From positions 1 through 14,609 of the forward strand of contig JANYCO010000484.1 of the NCBI GenBank assembly GCA_025360235.1: DNA of 14,609 bases. The letters are read 5' to 3'. A program made the translations under genes and the position numbers. This document shows, piece by piece, positions 9,001-14,609 of the stretch. The notes below the pieces were generated by a model that saw only the letters and a list, made by a program, of their open reading frames with translations, was not told where the DNA came from and ran no database searches. The stretch's first letter is position 1; the number at the start of each line of letters is the position of its first letter. The DNA comes from Cytophagales bacterium (GTDB taxonomy: Bacteria > Bacteroidota > Bacteroidia > Cytophagales > Cytophagaceae).

Positions 9001-12000
9001 TCCTTACTATAAATAGTGGTTCACTAAATGCTGTTGGTGGCACTAAAGGAGAATGGCTGACTGCCGCTTCTCATATTCTGGATGTTGCTTCAGGAACGTT
9101 AACTGTTGGAACAAATGTGGATCTGAGCGATGGAACAAACGGACATGATATAACTCTAAGAATAGGTACAGGTACGGCCACTATTCAAAGTGACCTAAAT
9201 CAAAAAGCAACAGGCGGGGTCACTTTTTCAGGAAATGGAAATTTAATTATTTCAGGAAATCACAATTACACTTCAGGAAATTTTACTGCCGGAACAGGTA
9301 CGGTCACCTACTCCGGTGGCATGTCACAATTAGTAGCACCTCTTATTTACAATAATCTTTCCTTTACTAAATCTACCGAACGTGCTTCTATTAACTTTCC
9401 TGCTGTTATCAATGGAAGCCTTAGCACTAGCATTGGAGGTGAACTGGCAATATTAGATACTATTACTGTAGCCGGAAATATTACTATTGGCACTGGCACC
9501 AATTTTATTGAAATGGGAACAAGAATAAATATTGGAGGCAACTGGACAAACAACGGAACATTTACAGTAAACAATGGTACCGTAAACTTTAACAGCAACG
9601 TAAATCAAACCGTAAATGCCAACACTTTCAATACCATTATGGTAAATAAATCAGCCGGTACATTAACGCTCACTGGAGATCTGATCTTGAACAGTGACCT
9701 ACTAATCTCTTCCGGAACCGTAGACGTATCAACCTATTTGGCTGATAGAAGTAATCCTGGAGGCAATCTAACACTTGGACCATCTTGTTCTTTAAAAGTA
9801 GCTGGTGCTGCTAATTTTCCTAATTATTATATTAGTGTAATAATTGATAATACAAGTACTGTAGAATTTTATGGCGCAATTGCACAAAATGTTTTGGACT
9901 TAGATTTTGGAAACCTTACGTTCACTAACGGTACAAGTACTCCTAAAACTTTACTCGGCAGTGTTACCGTAAATGGAGACTTATTAATTAATGCAGGAGC
10001 AACGCTGAACCCTGACACTTGTAACTTAACATTGTACGGGCACTTCACCAACAACGGGACTTACACGCCTGCAACCAGTACATTGATCTTAAATGGCACC
10101 TCCAAAAATTTCGTTGGAACAACTACAATAAATAATCTTAATGTGCTTACCGGCTCTTATACAATTACCAGTGGAGACTTAGCCATAGCAGGAAATCTAT
10201 TTGTAGATGCAGGAGGATTTTTTAGTTTTGCTGCCAGTAACTCAAGTCTTGATGGTGACTTAACTAATAAAGGCTCTTTGATAAGTAATGGAATAGTAAC
10301 TTTCACAGGGACCAGAGTACAAACATTCCAATTGTTGAACGCTGTAACTTCTACCTCAACTGGGGTGGTAAACTTCAATGGTACTTTTGCACCCATTGCC
10401 AACTCAACGAGTTCTCCAAATTTTGCTACCGTTAATATTAACAACACCGGAGGCGCTATTACACCTGGTGCGCCATGGACTGTTTTTGTAGCTTGTAATA
10501 TAGCAGCTGGTGCAGCTTTCGGCGGTGGTGCATTAACACACAATTTTTATGGAAATTTTACAAATAACGGAACAGTAACAAGTAGCGGAAAATTAAAATT
10601 CAGTCCCGGCGCTCCATTCTCTGCCAGCGGAACAATAAAACTTGATGCTGCGGGTGGGTCATTTACAAGTACAGGAGAAGTAGAATTTGCAGGGACTGCA
10701 CCTATTACCATTCAATCTGTAAATCCTTCGTTGAATACTGTTACTGTGAGCAATACTAATGCGGCAGGCGTTAGCCCTCCTACTTCCTGGGCTATTGCTC
10801 AAGACTTGAATATAGGTATTGGGTCAATCTTTAATGCAGGAACTGCTTTAAGCCATCTGATATCAGGCAACATGACAAATAATGGAACACTGAACGGTGG
10901 TACTTCTACCGTTACATTTGATGGAAGTCCTCAATATATAAATGGATTAGGAACAACTAATTTTAACAATCTTACTATTGCGACAGGCGCAAATATAATT
11001 CTAAACGAATCAATAAACATAGCTGGAAATTTTGTAGACAACAGTTCTTTTACAACCAATGCCAGAACCGTTACCTTTAATGGAGCTACCCCTTCCACTA
11101 TTAGTGGTACCGCACCGTTTGTAACGTTTGACTATATGGAACAAAACAAAACAGTTTCAACTACTACTACAACTTTATTACTCCCCGTTTTTGTGAATGG
11201 AGGTCTTGAGATGACAAACGGTATCGTTAGTACAACTGCGATTAACCTTCTTACATTAAACGACGATGCTACATCTACTTCTGGATCGGATACCAGTTTT
11301 GTAGACGGTCCTATGAGAAAAGTAGGAAACGATGCTTTTGTATTTCCCTTGGGCAACACCACAATTTGGGCAAGATTAGGAATCTCTGCGCCTGCTTCTG
11401 TAACAGCTGCATTCGATGCACAATATTTTAATGCACCTTATTCCAATACTACAAGTATAACAGCTCCTTTAAATAATGTAAGCACTGTTGAATACTGGAT
11501 GCTCAGCAGAACATCTGGCTCTGACAATGCTACAGTAACTTTATATTGGGAAAATGGCGTAAGAAGTGGGATTGGAAATTTAGTAGATGTACTTGTAGCA
11601 CATTTCCCTGTGGCAAGCTGGATAAGTGAAACACAAGCAGGAGGAACTACAGGAACAAGTGCTACAGGAACCGTAACAAGTCAACTTATCAGTTCCTTCA
11701 GCCCATTTACTTTTGGATTCCCAGTTGTCTTGCCGGTTCAATTTATTTCTTTTGAAGCTACTTCTAAAGACGCTGTAGTGAATTTGGACTGGAGTACTGC
11801 TTCAGAAAAAAACAACGATTACTTTACTGTTGAGAAAAGTTCAAACGGAATTTACTTTGAAGAGGTCACAAAAGTAAAAGGAGCAGGTACTACTACTCAG
11901 AAAAACAGTTACCATGCTGTGGATATACATCCATTTAGTGGTATCTCTTATTACAGAATAAAACAAACCGATATTAATGGTGAATATATTTATACAAATA

Positions 12001-12293
12001 TAGTTGCGGTAAACACAACAAATGGATTACAGGCTTCCATTTATCCAACAATGATAGGCGCAGGAGATGATGTAAACATTCTAATTCCAGAGCTGCTGCA
12101 ATCAGATAATTCTGAAATTTTAATTAAGTTATACAATACTGAAGGAAGCTGTGTAATGCAGAAAACCGTTTCCGGTAACCAATCACAAATTGTACTCTCT
12201 AACATTGGTAACGATCTTCAAAATGGGTTGTACTCAATTGTTGGTAGTGGAACAGGAATCAAGTTTAATAGTAAAGTTGTTATCAGAAAATAA
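6045..12293 (+). CDS. Giant secreted beta-strand-repeat surface protein with T9SS C-terminal sorting domain
   Basis: A 2082-residue Sec-exported protein, probably an adhesin or surface fibre; the exact function is not known. A signal peptide is clear (MKKILLLLVFILPLSSFAQ). The mature protein is rich in Thr, Ser, Asn and Gly and falls into two halves, each opened by a WNG...W...NW...P module (residues about 22-48 and 920-957). Between these are degenerate beta-strand repeats of roughly 80-110 residues with the signature G[NH][WF]TNNGT[FY]...TVTF.G..Q.I.GT..FNNL. Clear copies start near residues 117, 412, 699, 1164, 1332, 1503 and 1608, predicting a beta-solenoid. Each half ends in a non-repeat beta module (about 770-917 and 1745-1890). 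From about 1896 a fibronectin-like module follows (LPVQFISFEA to SYYRIKQTDINGEY), then a type A T9SS sorting domain (about 1991-2082, ending NSKVVIRK). The frame is intact throughout. No Shine-Dalgarno site precedes the ATG and no terminator follows the stop. Confidence 0.88.
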   Translation: MKKILLLLVFILPLSSFAQTSWKGTVNTDWNNSGNWTSGTPSSSKDVIIGDVNFTGGFQPSLLPGSTANCKTLTIGANGINSTLTVAKNINISGNITIGSNGTVLHNTAGTVITVKGNWTNSGTYSATNATALVTFSGAAQSITGTAVFMKVAINSGSTVTLANNITINTDLLVNGTIDPTASFTVLGTGTLNLNSGGTLMVKALNFTNNYAQSGVITLNGKGTVNYASAVIDQNVSNAYTYGYLRISGGMTKYLVGNLPQLNCTSNTAGRIYLDAGTFDMQTFTADRGTPTAGGSFVIATGAKLKIGGTNSFPINYNTVTIASNSTVEYCGTNQTITAFSYGNLTFSSSSGMAIKTMPITTMTLAGSLTSYAGGGTGVSFTAGANLTIGRDVNLDASSTFNGSTFSHTFKANWINNGIFNGNTSTATYSGANAILSGTGTNNFYNLTFSAVGITALGTTSINVSGNIASSGSGKFTHNTGGLTTITGAAKVISGTKLSFYNLFITGTITTTGTFTIAGDFTVNGTFSATSGTITMAGTSKVINGSGTISFSTLNILGSISTSNDFAIISNFPVSLAGSFTSTIGTVTFNGSTVLSGTANLYNVTIASGKTLRLGTLSVLGIANIFVKTGTLNVTTSAPNIVQFNSSGAQSIVSATYSNLIMANGGTKTATGTITVNNDFTINSGVSFNASTFTFSLYRHFTNNGTFTCGTSTVSLLGANAATIKGTSTFNNIIVNKSSALVWVTFSNNEITNNLTMTSGNIKTGAYSVTITGARTGAGLIIGTITHSHAFVSGTSYYFEGLQNAITFTTPSASLNSVTITVIIGIITDFNPAQECVTREYDISIPVGTFTSATLRMHYEDNELNAFDEPNLSDYKFNSGTSVWDSIGLTTRSTVSNYVEKTGITALTGRWTFSGLRNVVRWNGSVSSVWENPSNWTTISGSNMSNRIPSSTDDAQIGQSSFTNNPVINSAQVVNILRFGSGQSSILTINSGSLNAVGGTKGEWLTAASHILDVASGTLTVGTNVDLSDGTNGHDITLRIGTGTATIQSDLNQKATGGVTFSGNGNLIISGNHNYTSGNFTAGTGTVTYSGGMSQLVAPLIYNNLSFTKSTERASINFPAVINGSLSTSIGGELAILDTITVAGNITIGTGTNFIEMGTRINIGGNWTNNGTFTVNNGTVNFNSNVNQTVNANTFNTIMVNKSAGTLTLTGDLILNSDLLISSGTVDVSTYLADRSNPGGNLTLGPSCSLKVAGAANFPNYYISVIIDNTSTVEFYGAIAQNVLDLDFGNLTFTNGTSTPKTLLGSVTVNGDLLINAGATLNPDTCNLTLYGHFTNNGTYTPATSTLILNGTSKNFVGTTTINNLNVLTGSYTITSGDLAIAGNLFVDAGGFFSFAASNSSLDGDLTNKGSLISNGIVTFTGTRVQTFQLLNAVTSTSTGVVNFNGTFAPIANSTSSPNFATVNINNTGGAITPGAPWTVFVACNIAAGAAFGGGALTHNFYGNFTNNGTVTSSGKLKFSPGAPFSASGTIKLDAAGGSFTSTGEVEFAGTAPITIQSVNPSLNTVTVSNTNAAGVSPPTSWAIAQDLNIGIGSIFNAGTALSHLISGNMTNNGTLNGGTSTVTFDGSPQYINGLGTTNFNNLTIATGANIILNESINIAGNFVDNSSFTTNARTVTFNGATPSTISGTAPFVTFDYMEQNKTVSTTTTTLLLPVFVNGGLEMTNGIVSTTAINLLTLNDDATSTSGSDTSFVDGPMRKVGNDAFVFPLGNTTIWARLGISAPASVTAAFDAQYFNAPYSNTTSITAPLNNVSTVEYWMLSRTSGSDNATVTLYWENGVRSGIGNLVDVLVAHFPVASWISETQAGGTTGTSATGTVTSQLISSFSPFTFGFPVVLPVQFISFEATSKDAVVNLDWSTASEKNNDYFTVEKSSNGIYFEEVTKVKGAGTTTQKNSYHAVDIHPFSGISYYRIKQTDINGEYIYTNIVAVNTTNGLQASIYPTMIGAGDDVNILIPELLQSDNSEILIKLYNTEGSCVMQKTVSGNQSQIVLSNIGNDLQNGLYSIVGSGTGIKFNSKVVIRK
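6345..11120 (+). repeat. Coding region of degenerate beta-solenoid repeats
   Basis: At the protein level this stretch repeats units containing TNNGTF-like turns, a short beta hairpin (TVTFNG), a Q-I/V-x-G-T turn, and an FNNLTI strand followed by NGDLLI-like strands. DNA identity between copies is low, apart from short matches such as AATAATGGAACA or AACAACGGAACA near 8150, 9550, 10565 and 10875. The repeats are therefore old or under selection at the protein level, not recent tandem duplications. The first half is interrupted by the non-repeat module and the second WNG cap around 8350-8900. Confidence 0.7.
12015..12293 (+). other. T9SS type A C-terminal sorting domain of the giant protein (divergent)
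   Basis: The last ~92 residues have the layout of a Por secretion-system sorting domain: a first strand after ASIYPTM, a central ILIKLYNTEGSCVMQKTV strand pair, an LQNGLYSIV motif (family form LPSGIYLV) and a basic C-terminal strand SKVVIRK. The usual YPNP is replaced by YPTM. In the family this domain directs export across the outer membrane, is cleaved, and the protein is anchored to a surface lipopolysaccharide. Confidence 0.75.
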
Positions 12294-12323
12294 GAAAGGA
12301 TTATCTGACATTCATCTACCTGG

Positions 12324-12416
12324 TTAAAACGCTTCTGCAAAACTAAGATAGAGTCCTTTCATATCCTGGCCAATTCCAACATCCAATCTTAGATTATAAT
12401 TTTCTTTCCTGTCCAT
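12324..12416 (-). pseudogene. C-terminal remnant of an outer-membrane surface-antigen (Omp85/BamA-like) gene
   Basis: The minus strand from 12416 to 12324 reads 30 codons and a TAA. It starts MDRKENYNLRLDV, continues GIGQDMKGLYLSFAEAF and stops. The pattern NLR[LV]D.GIG...G[LF]YL.F.EAF with a terminal Phe is what I would expect of the last two beta strands of a Bacteroidota surface-antigen (D15/BamA-like) barrel. A stop codon (12417-12419) lies immediately upstream in frame, so there is no full gene. The ATG at 12416 is probably accidental. I infer that a larger minus-strand gene was deleted up to about 12417, where the neighbouring FG-GAP fragment begins. The assignment rests on one short stretch, so a chance match cannot be excluded. 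Confidence 0.5.
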
Positions 12417-12420
12417 TTAT

Positions 12421-13020
12421 GGAAGAAATGCTCATCCAAGACTTATAGGAGATGTACACGGTGATGGCTACTAAGATGCAGTGGGATTTAATGATGACAA
12501 AATCTATACGAGCATTAACCTAGCAGGTACTGGTTTGGAATGCCCTTCAAAAGAAGACGGTGCGGTAGTAGGCTATACCGTTAACAATGGCTGGTTGAGT
12601 CAAAACTCTCACCCAAGGTTTCTTGCTCAGATAGATCTTGATGCCAACAAAGAGATTGTTGGTTTTGGTGGAAATTATGTAAAAGTGATGAACGATTGTA
12701 TCAATGGATCTGGAGCAACAGATTTTAGAATGGGAGACATCAGCACTGATAATAATGCTGTAGAAGCTACTTCTGTAAAATTAAATTGCTACCCTAATCC
12801 TTTTACAAATGCTATAACTATTGACTTTAACACTTCTGCTGAAAATGCAAATGTTATAATCTTTAACAGCATAGGAAGTAAAATAAAAGAAGCAACCGGA
12901 ACTTTCAGCGCGAATACTTTCTCATTTTCTGGAGAGAATTTAGAAAACGGAACTTACTTCTGTATTCTTTATGAAAACGGAAAAATCACTGCCAAAAAAT
13001 CAATTGTATTAGCACATTAA
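12421..13020 (+). pseudogene. Remnant of FG-GAP/VCBS repeat T9SS surface protein (5' deleted, in-frame stop)
   Basis: In one frame, NAHPRLIGDVHGDGY is followed by a TAA (12472-12474) and then DAVGFNDDKIYTSIN. Together these restore an FG-GAP/VCBS calcium-binding repeat (usual form DVNGDGxxDIVGF), so the stop falls inside a motif; a C-to-A change in a TCA Ser codon would explain it. A second, decayed repeat follows (WLSQNSHPRFL, then QIDLDANKEIVGF, which has lost several Asp/Gly ligands). From about 12778 comes a well-preserved type A T9SS sorting domain: LNCYPNPFTNAITIDF, then LENGTYFCILYENGKI and a KKSIVLAH end. There is no signal peptide, no complete N-terminal part and no ribosome-binding site. 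The open stretch from the GTG at 12481 (179 codons) starts in mid-motif, so I read it as debris rather than a gene. The full-length relative was probably several hundred residues long. Confidence 0.75.
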
Positions 13021-13028
13021 CTTTTATT

Positions 13029-13081
13029 AACGATCTAAAAGCCCGACTTCTTACAAAGAAGAGTCGGGCTTTTAGATCGTT
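13029..13081. terminator. Bidirectional terminator between convergent genes
   Basis: A perfect 20-bp inverted repeat, AACGATCTAAAAGCCCGACT (13029-13048) and its complement (13062-13081), encloses a 13-base loop in which TCTT/AAGA can pair further. It is followed by T-rich TATTTATTTTTT. On the minus strand it is followed by a shorter, interrupted T-run (AACGATC then TTAATAAAAG in reverse complement). It lies between the stop of the FG-GAP remnant and that of the glycosidase gene, so it can end transcription from both sides. Confidence 0.88.
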
Positions 13082-13096
13082 ATTTATTTTTTACTG

Positions 13097-14609
13097 TTAC
13101 AGTTTACTAACATCCTGTCTGTCGCAAAACTCATAAATCAAATCTGCAATCAATCCCGTCCAGCCGGTTTGATGTGATGCGCCTACACCTCTTCCTGTAT
13201 CGCCGTCAAAATATTCGTAGAATAAAATATTGTCTCTGAAGTATGGGTCCAGTTGCAATTTTGTGTAATCTCCAAAGACAGGTCTGTTGCCTTCTTTGTT
13301 TCGAATAAAAATTCGCATCATGCGCTTACTTAAGCGTTCTGCTACCTGACGAAGAGAAAGCAGTTTTCCTGAACCTGTAGGATACTCCACTTTAAAATCA
13401 TCGCCGTAATAATTATGAAATTTGATCAGCGACTCGACAATCATATAATTTACCGGAAACCATATTGGTCCACGCCAGTTGGAGTTACCACCAAAAATAC
13501 TGGAGTCTGATTCGGCAGGTAAATACGAAACGGTAAAATTGGTATCGTTATGTTTAAAAACGTAAGGATATTTTTTATGGTATTTTGAAAGCGCACGAAT
13601 CCCATAAGTAGAAAGAAATTCTGATTCGTCGAGCATTCTTTTTAAAATTGCTTTTATCCGATGCCCGCGAAGTAATGAAAGCAAACGAATTTCTCCTTTA
13701 CCACTCTCGTTCCAACGGGAAACAAGTGCCGCCAATTTTGGTTTATTTGCTAATACCCAATCGACGCGTCGTTTAAAATCAGGAAGTTTTTCCAACAACT
13801 CGGGTGTAATAGTTTCCACCGCAAACAAAGGAATCAACCCTACCATCGAACGGATTTTCATCGGCATGGTTTGTCCGCTTGGAAACTGGAGTACATCATA
13901 ATAGAACCCATCTTCTTCATCCCAAAGACTCATATTATTATCGCCAATGCTGTTCATCGCTTCAGCGATATGCAGGTAGTGCTCAAAGAATTTAGAAGCC
14001 AGATCCTGATAAGCAGGATTTTTTAGAGATAACTCTGTAGCGATACGTAACATGTTCAGTGCATACATTGCCATCCAACTTGTTCCGTCTGCCTGTTGAA
14101 TACTACCGCCTGTAGGAAGTGGTTTACTGCGGTCGAAAACGCCAATGTTATCTAGTCCAAGAAAACCACCTTGAAAAATATTATTTCCTTCAGCATCTTT
14201 CCGGTTTACCCACCAGGTAAAATTCAAAAGCAATTTGTGAAATACTCTTTCCAAAAAATCAAGATCCGCAACACCTCCGTTCATCTCTTTGTCGATCTCG
14301 TATACGCGCCAGGTAGCCCAGGCATGCACAGGAGGATTCACATCACCAAAATTCCATTCGTAAGCGGGCATTTGTCCGTTGGGGTGCATATAATATTCGC
14401 GCACCATAATTACTAGCTGACGTTTTGCAAAATCCGGATCTATTCTTGAAATAGGAATTGTATGAAAAGCCAGATCCCAGGCTGCATACCAAGGGTACTC
14501 CCATTTATCAGGCATGGAAATAATATTGGAATTGCTTAAGTGTTTCCAATCTGAATTTCTTCCTGTTTTTCTTTCAATAGGAGGAGGAAATTGTCCGGAG
14601 TCACCTTCC
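13097..14609 (-). CDS. GH63 / MGH1-like glycoside hydrolase (glucosidase family), 5' end outside window
   Basis: The frame runs from the right edge to the TAA at 13097-13099 and stays open upstream of the Met at 14515 (PPPIERKTGRNSDWKHLSN precedes it). The Met is therefore internal and the gene is cut by the window; 503 residues are visible of a family usually near 870-900. Motifs are those of the (alpha/alpha)6-barrel glycosidases of the MGH1/GH63 group: MPDKWEYPWYAAWDLAFHT, GQMPAYEWNFGDVNPPVHAW, WWVNRKDAEGNNIFQGGFLG, GTSWMAMYALNMLRIA, NSNWRGPIWFPVNYM and YEYFDGDTGRGVGASHQTGW. By analogy with GH63 enzymes, the acid is probably an Asp in the early conserved blocks and the base the Glu of YEYFDG (codon 13214-13216); this is inference. 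The substrate is unknown: alpha-glucosides, mannosylglycerate or similar small osmolyte sugars are possible. No signal peptide can be judged. Confidence 0.9.
   Translation of the reverse strand, partial: EGDSGQFPPPIERKTGRNSDWKHLSNSNIISMPDKWEYPWYAAWDLAFHTIPISRIDPDFAKRQLVIMVREYYMHPNGQMPAYEWNFGDVNPPVHAWATWRVYEIDKEMNGGVADLDFLERVFHKLLLNFTWWVNRKDAEGNNIFQGGFLGLDNIGVFDRSKPLPTGGSIQQADGTSWMAMYALNMLRIATELSLKNPAYQDLASKFFEHYLHIAEAMNSIGDNNMSLWDEEDGFYYDVLQFPSGQTMPMKIRSMVGLIPLFAVETITPELLEKLPDFKRRVDWVLANKPKLAALVSRWNESGKGEIRLLSLLRGHRIKAILKRMLDESEFLSTYGIRALSKYHKKYPYVFKHNDTNFTVSYLPAESDSSIFGGNSNWRGPIWFPVNYMIVESLIKFHNYYGDDFKVEYPTGSGKLLSLRQVAERLSKRMMRIFIRNKEGNRPVFGDYTKLQLDPYFRDNILFYEYFDGDTGRGVGASHQTGWTGLIADLIYEFCDRQDVSKL

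Noticed and set aside
6345..11120. CRISPR array or tandem DNA satellite
   Set aside because: The repeated signal exists only at the protein level with variable unit length and poor DNA identity; the frame is open throughout.
12481..13020. GTG-started 179-codon frame as an independent functional gene
   Set aside because: The GTG sits just after GDGY-stop-DA, in the middle of an FG-GAP motif that continues upstream. There is no signal peptide although the C-terminus is a T9SS export domain, and no ribosome-binding site.
14171..14416. Plus-strand 81-codon frame over the glycosidase
   Set aside because: Shadow of the strongly conserved GH63 coding region.

Overview
The window comes from a Bacteroidota chromosome, probably an environmental Cytophagia- or Sphingobacteria-like lineage. 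The main evidence is C-terminal sorting domains of the type IX secretion system (T9SS) on two surface proteins. Other support is the Bacteroidota-style IF-2, the scarcity of Shine-Dalgarno sites, the AT-rich intergenic DNA and signal peptides ending in ...FAQ or ...YSQ. No tRNA, rRNA, CRISPR array, insertion sequence or phage gene was seen.

Layout. (1) Positions 2-1903 hold the C-terminal two thirds of infB (translation initiation factor IF-2), entering from the left edge and closed by a terminator at 1917-1949. (2) Positions 1979-2686 encode a small outer-membrane beta-barrel protein with a signal peptide. (3) On the minus strand, 5610 down to 2755, lies a tight three-gene signalling operon: a FIST sensory-domain protein, a PAS histidine kinase, and a single-domain response regulator with no output domain. 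(4) A 434-bp divergent intergenic region follows. (5) Positions 6045-12293 encode a 2082-residue secreted repeat protein. It is built of two similar halves, each opened by a WNG/NW module and filled with beta-strand repeats, and it ends in a fibronectin-like module and a divergent T9SS sorting domain. (6) Positions 12294-13020 look like a gene graveyard. A minus-strand remnant of about 28 codons, resembling the C-terminus of a surface-antigen (Omp85/BamA-like) protein, abuts the decayed 3' end of an FG-GAP repeat protein that has an in-frame stop but an intact-looking T9SS tail. (7) A long bidirectional terminator at 13029-13081 separates this from (8) a GH63/MGH1-like glycosidase on the minus strand that runs off the right edge.

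Functionally the window mixes a housekeeping translation gene with cell-surface and sensory genes. The FIST protein is predicted to bind a small ligand and pass the signal to the kinase, which phosphorylates the stand-alone receiver. The target of that receiver is not visible here. The large repeat protein is probably an adhesin or surface fibre exported through Sec and T9SS. The closest candidates for something undescribed are the output-less FIST-kinase-receiver cassette, the two-half giant surface protein and the two-fragment deletion scar beside it. None of these clearly amounts to a wholly new system from sequence alone.
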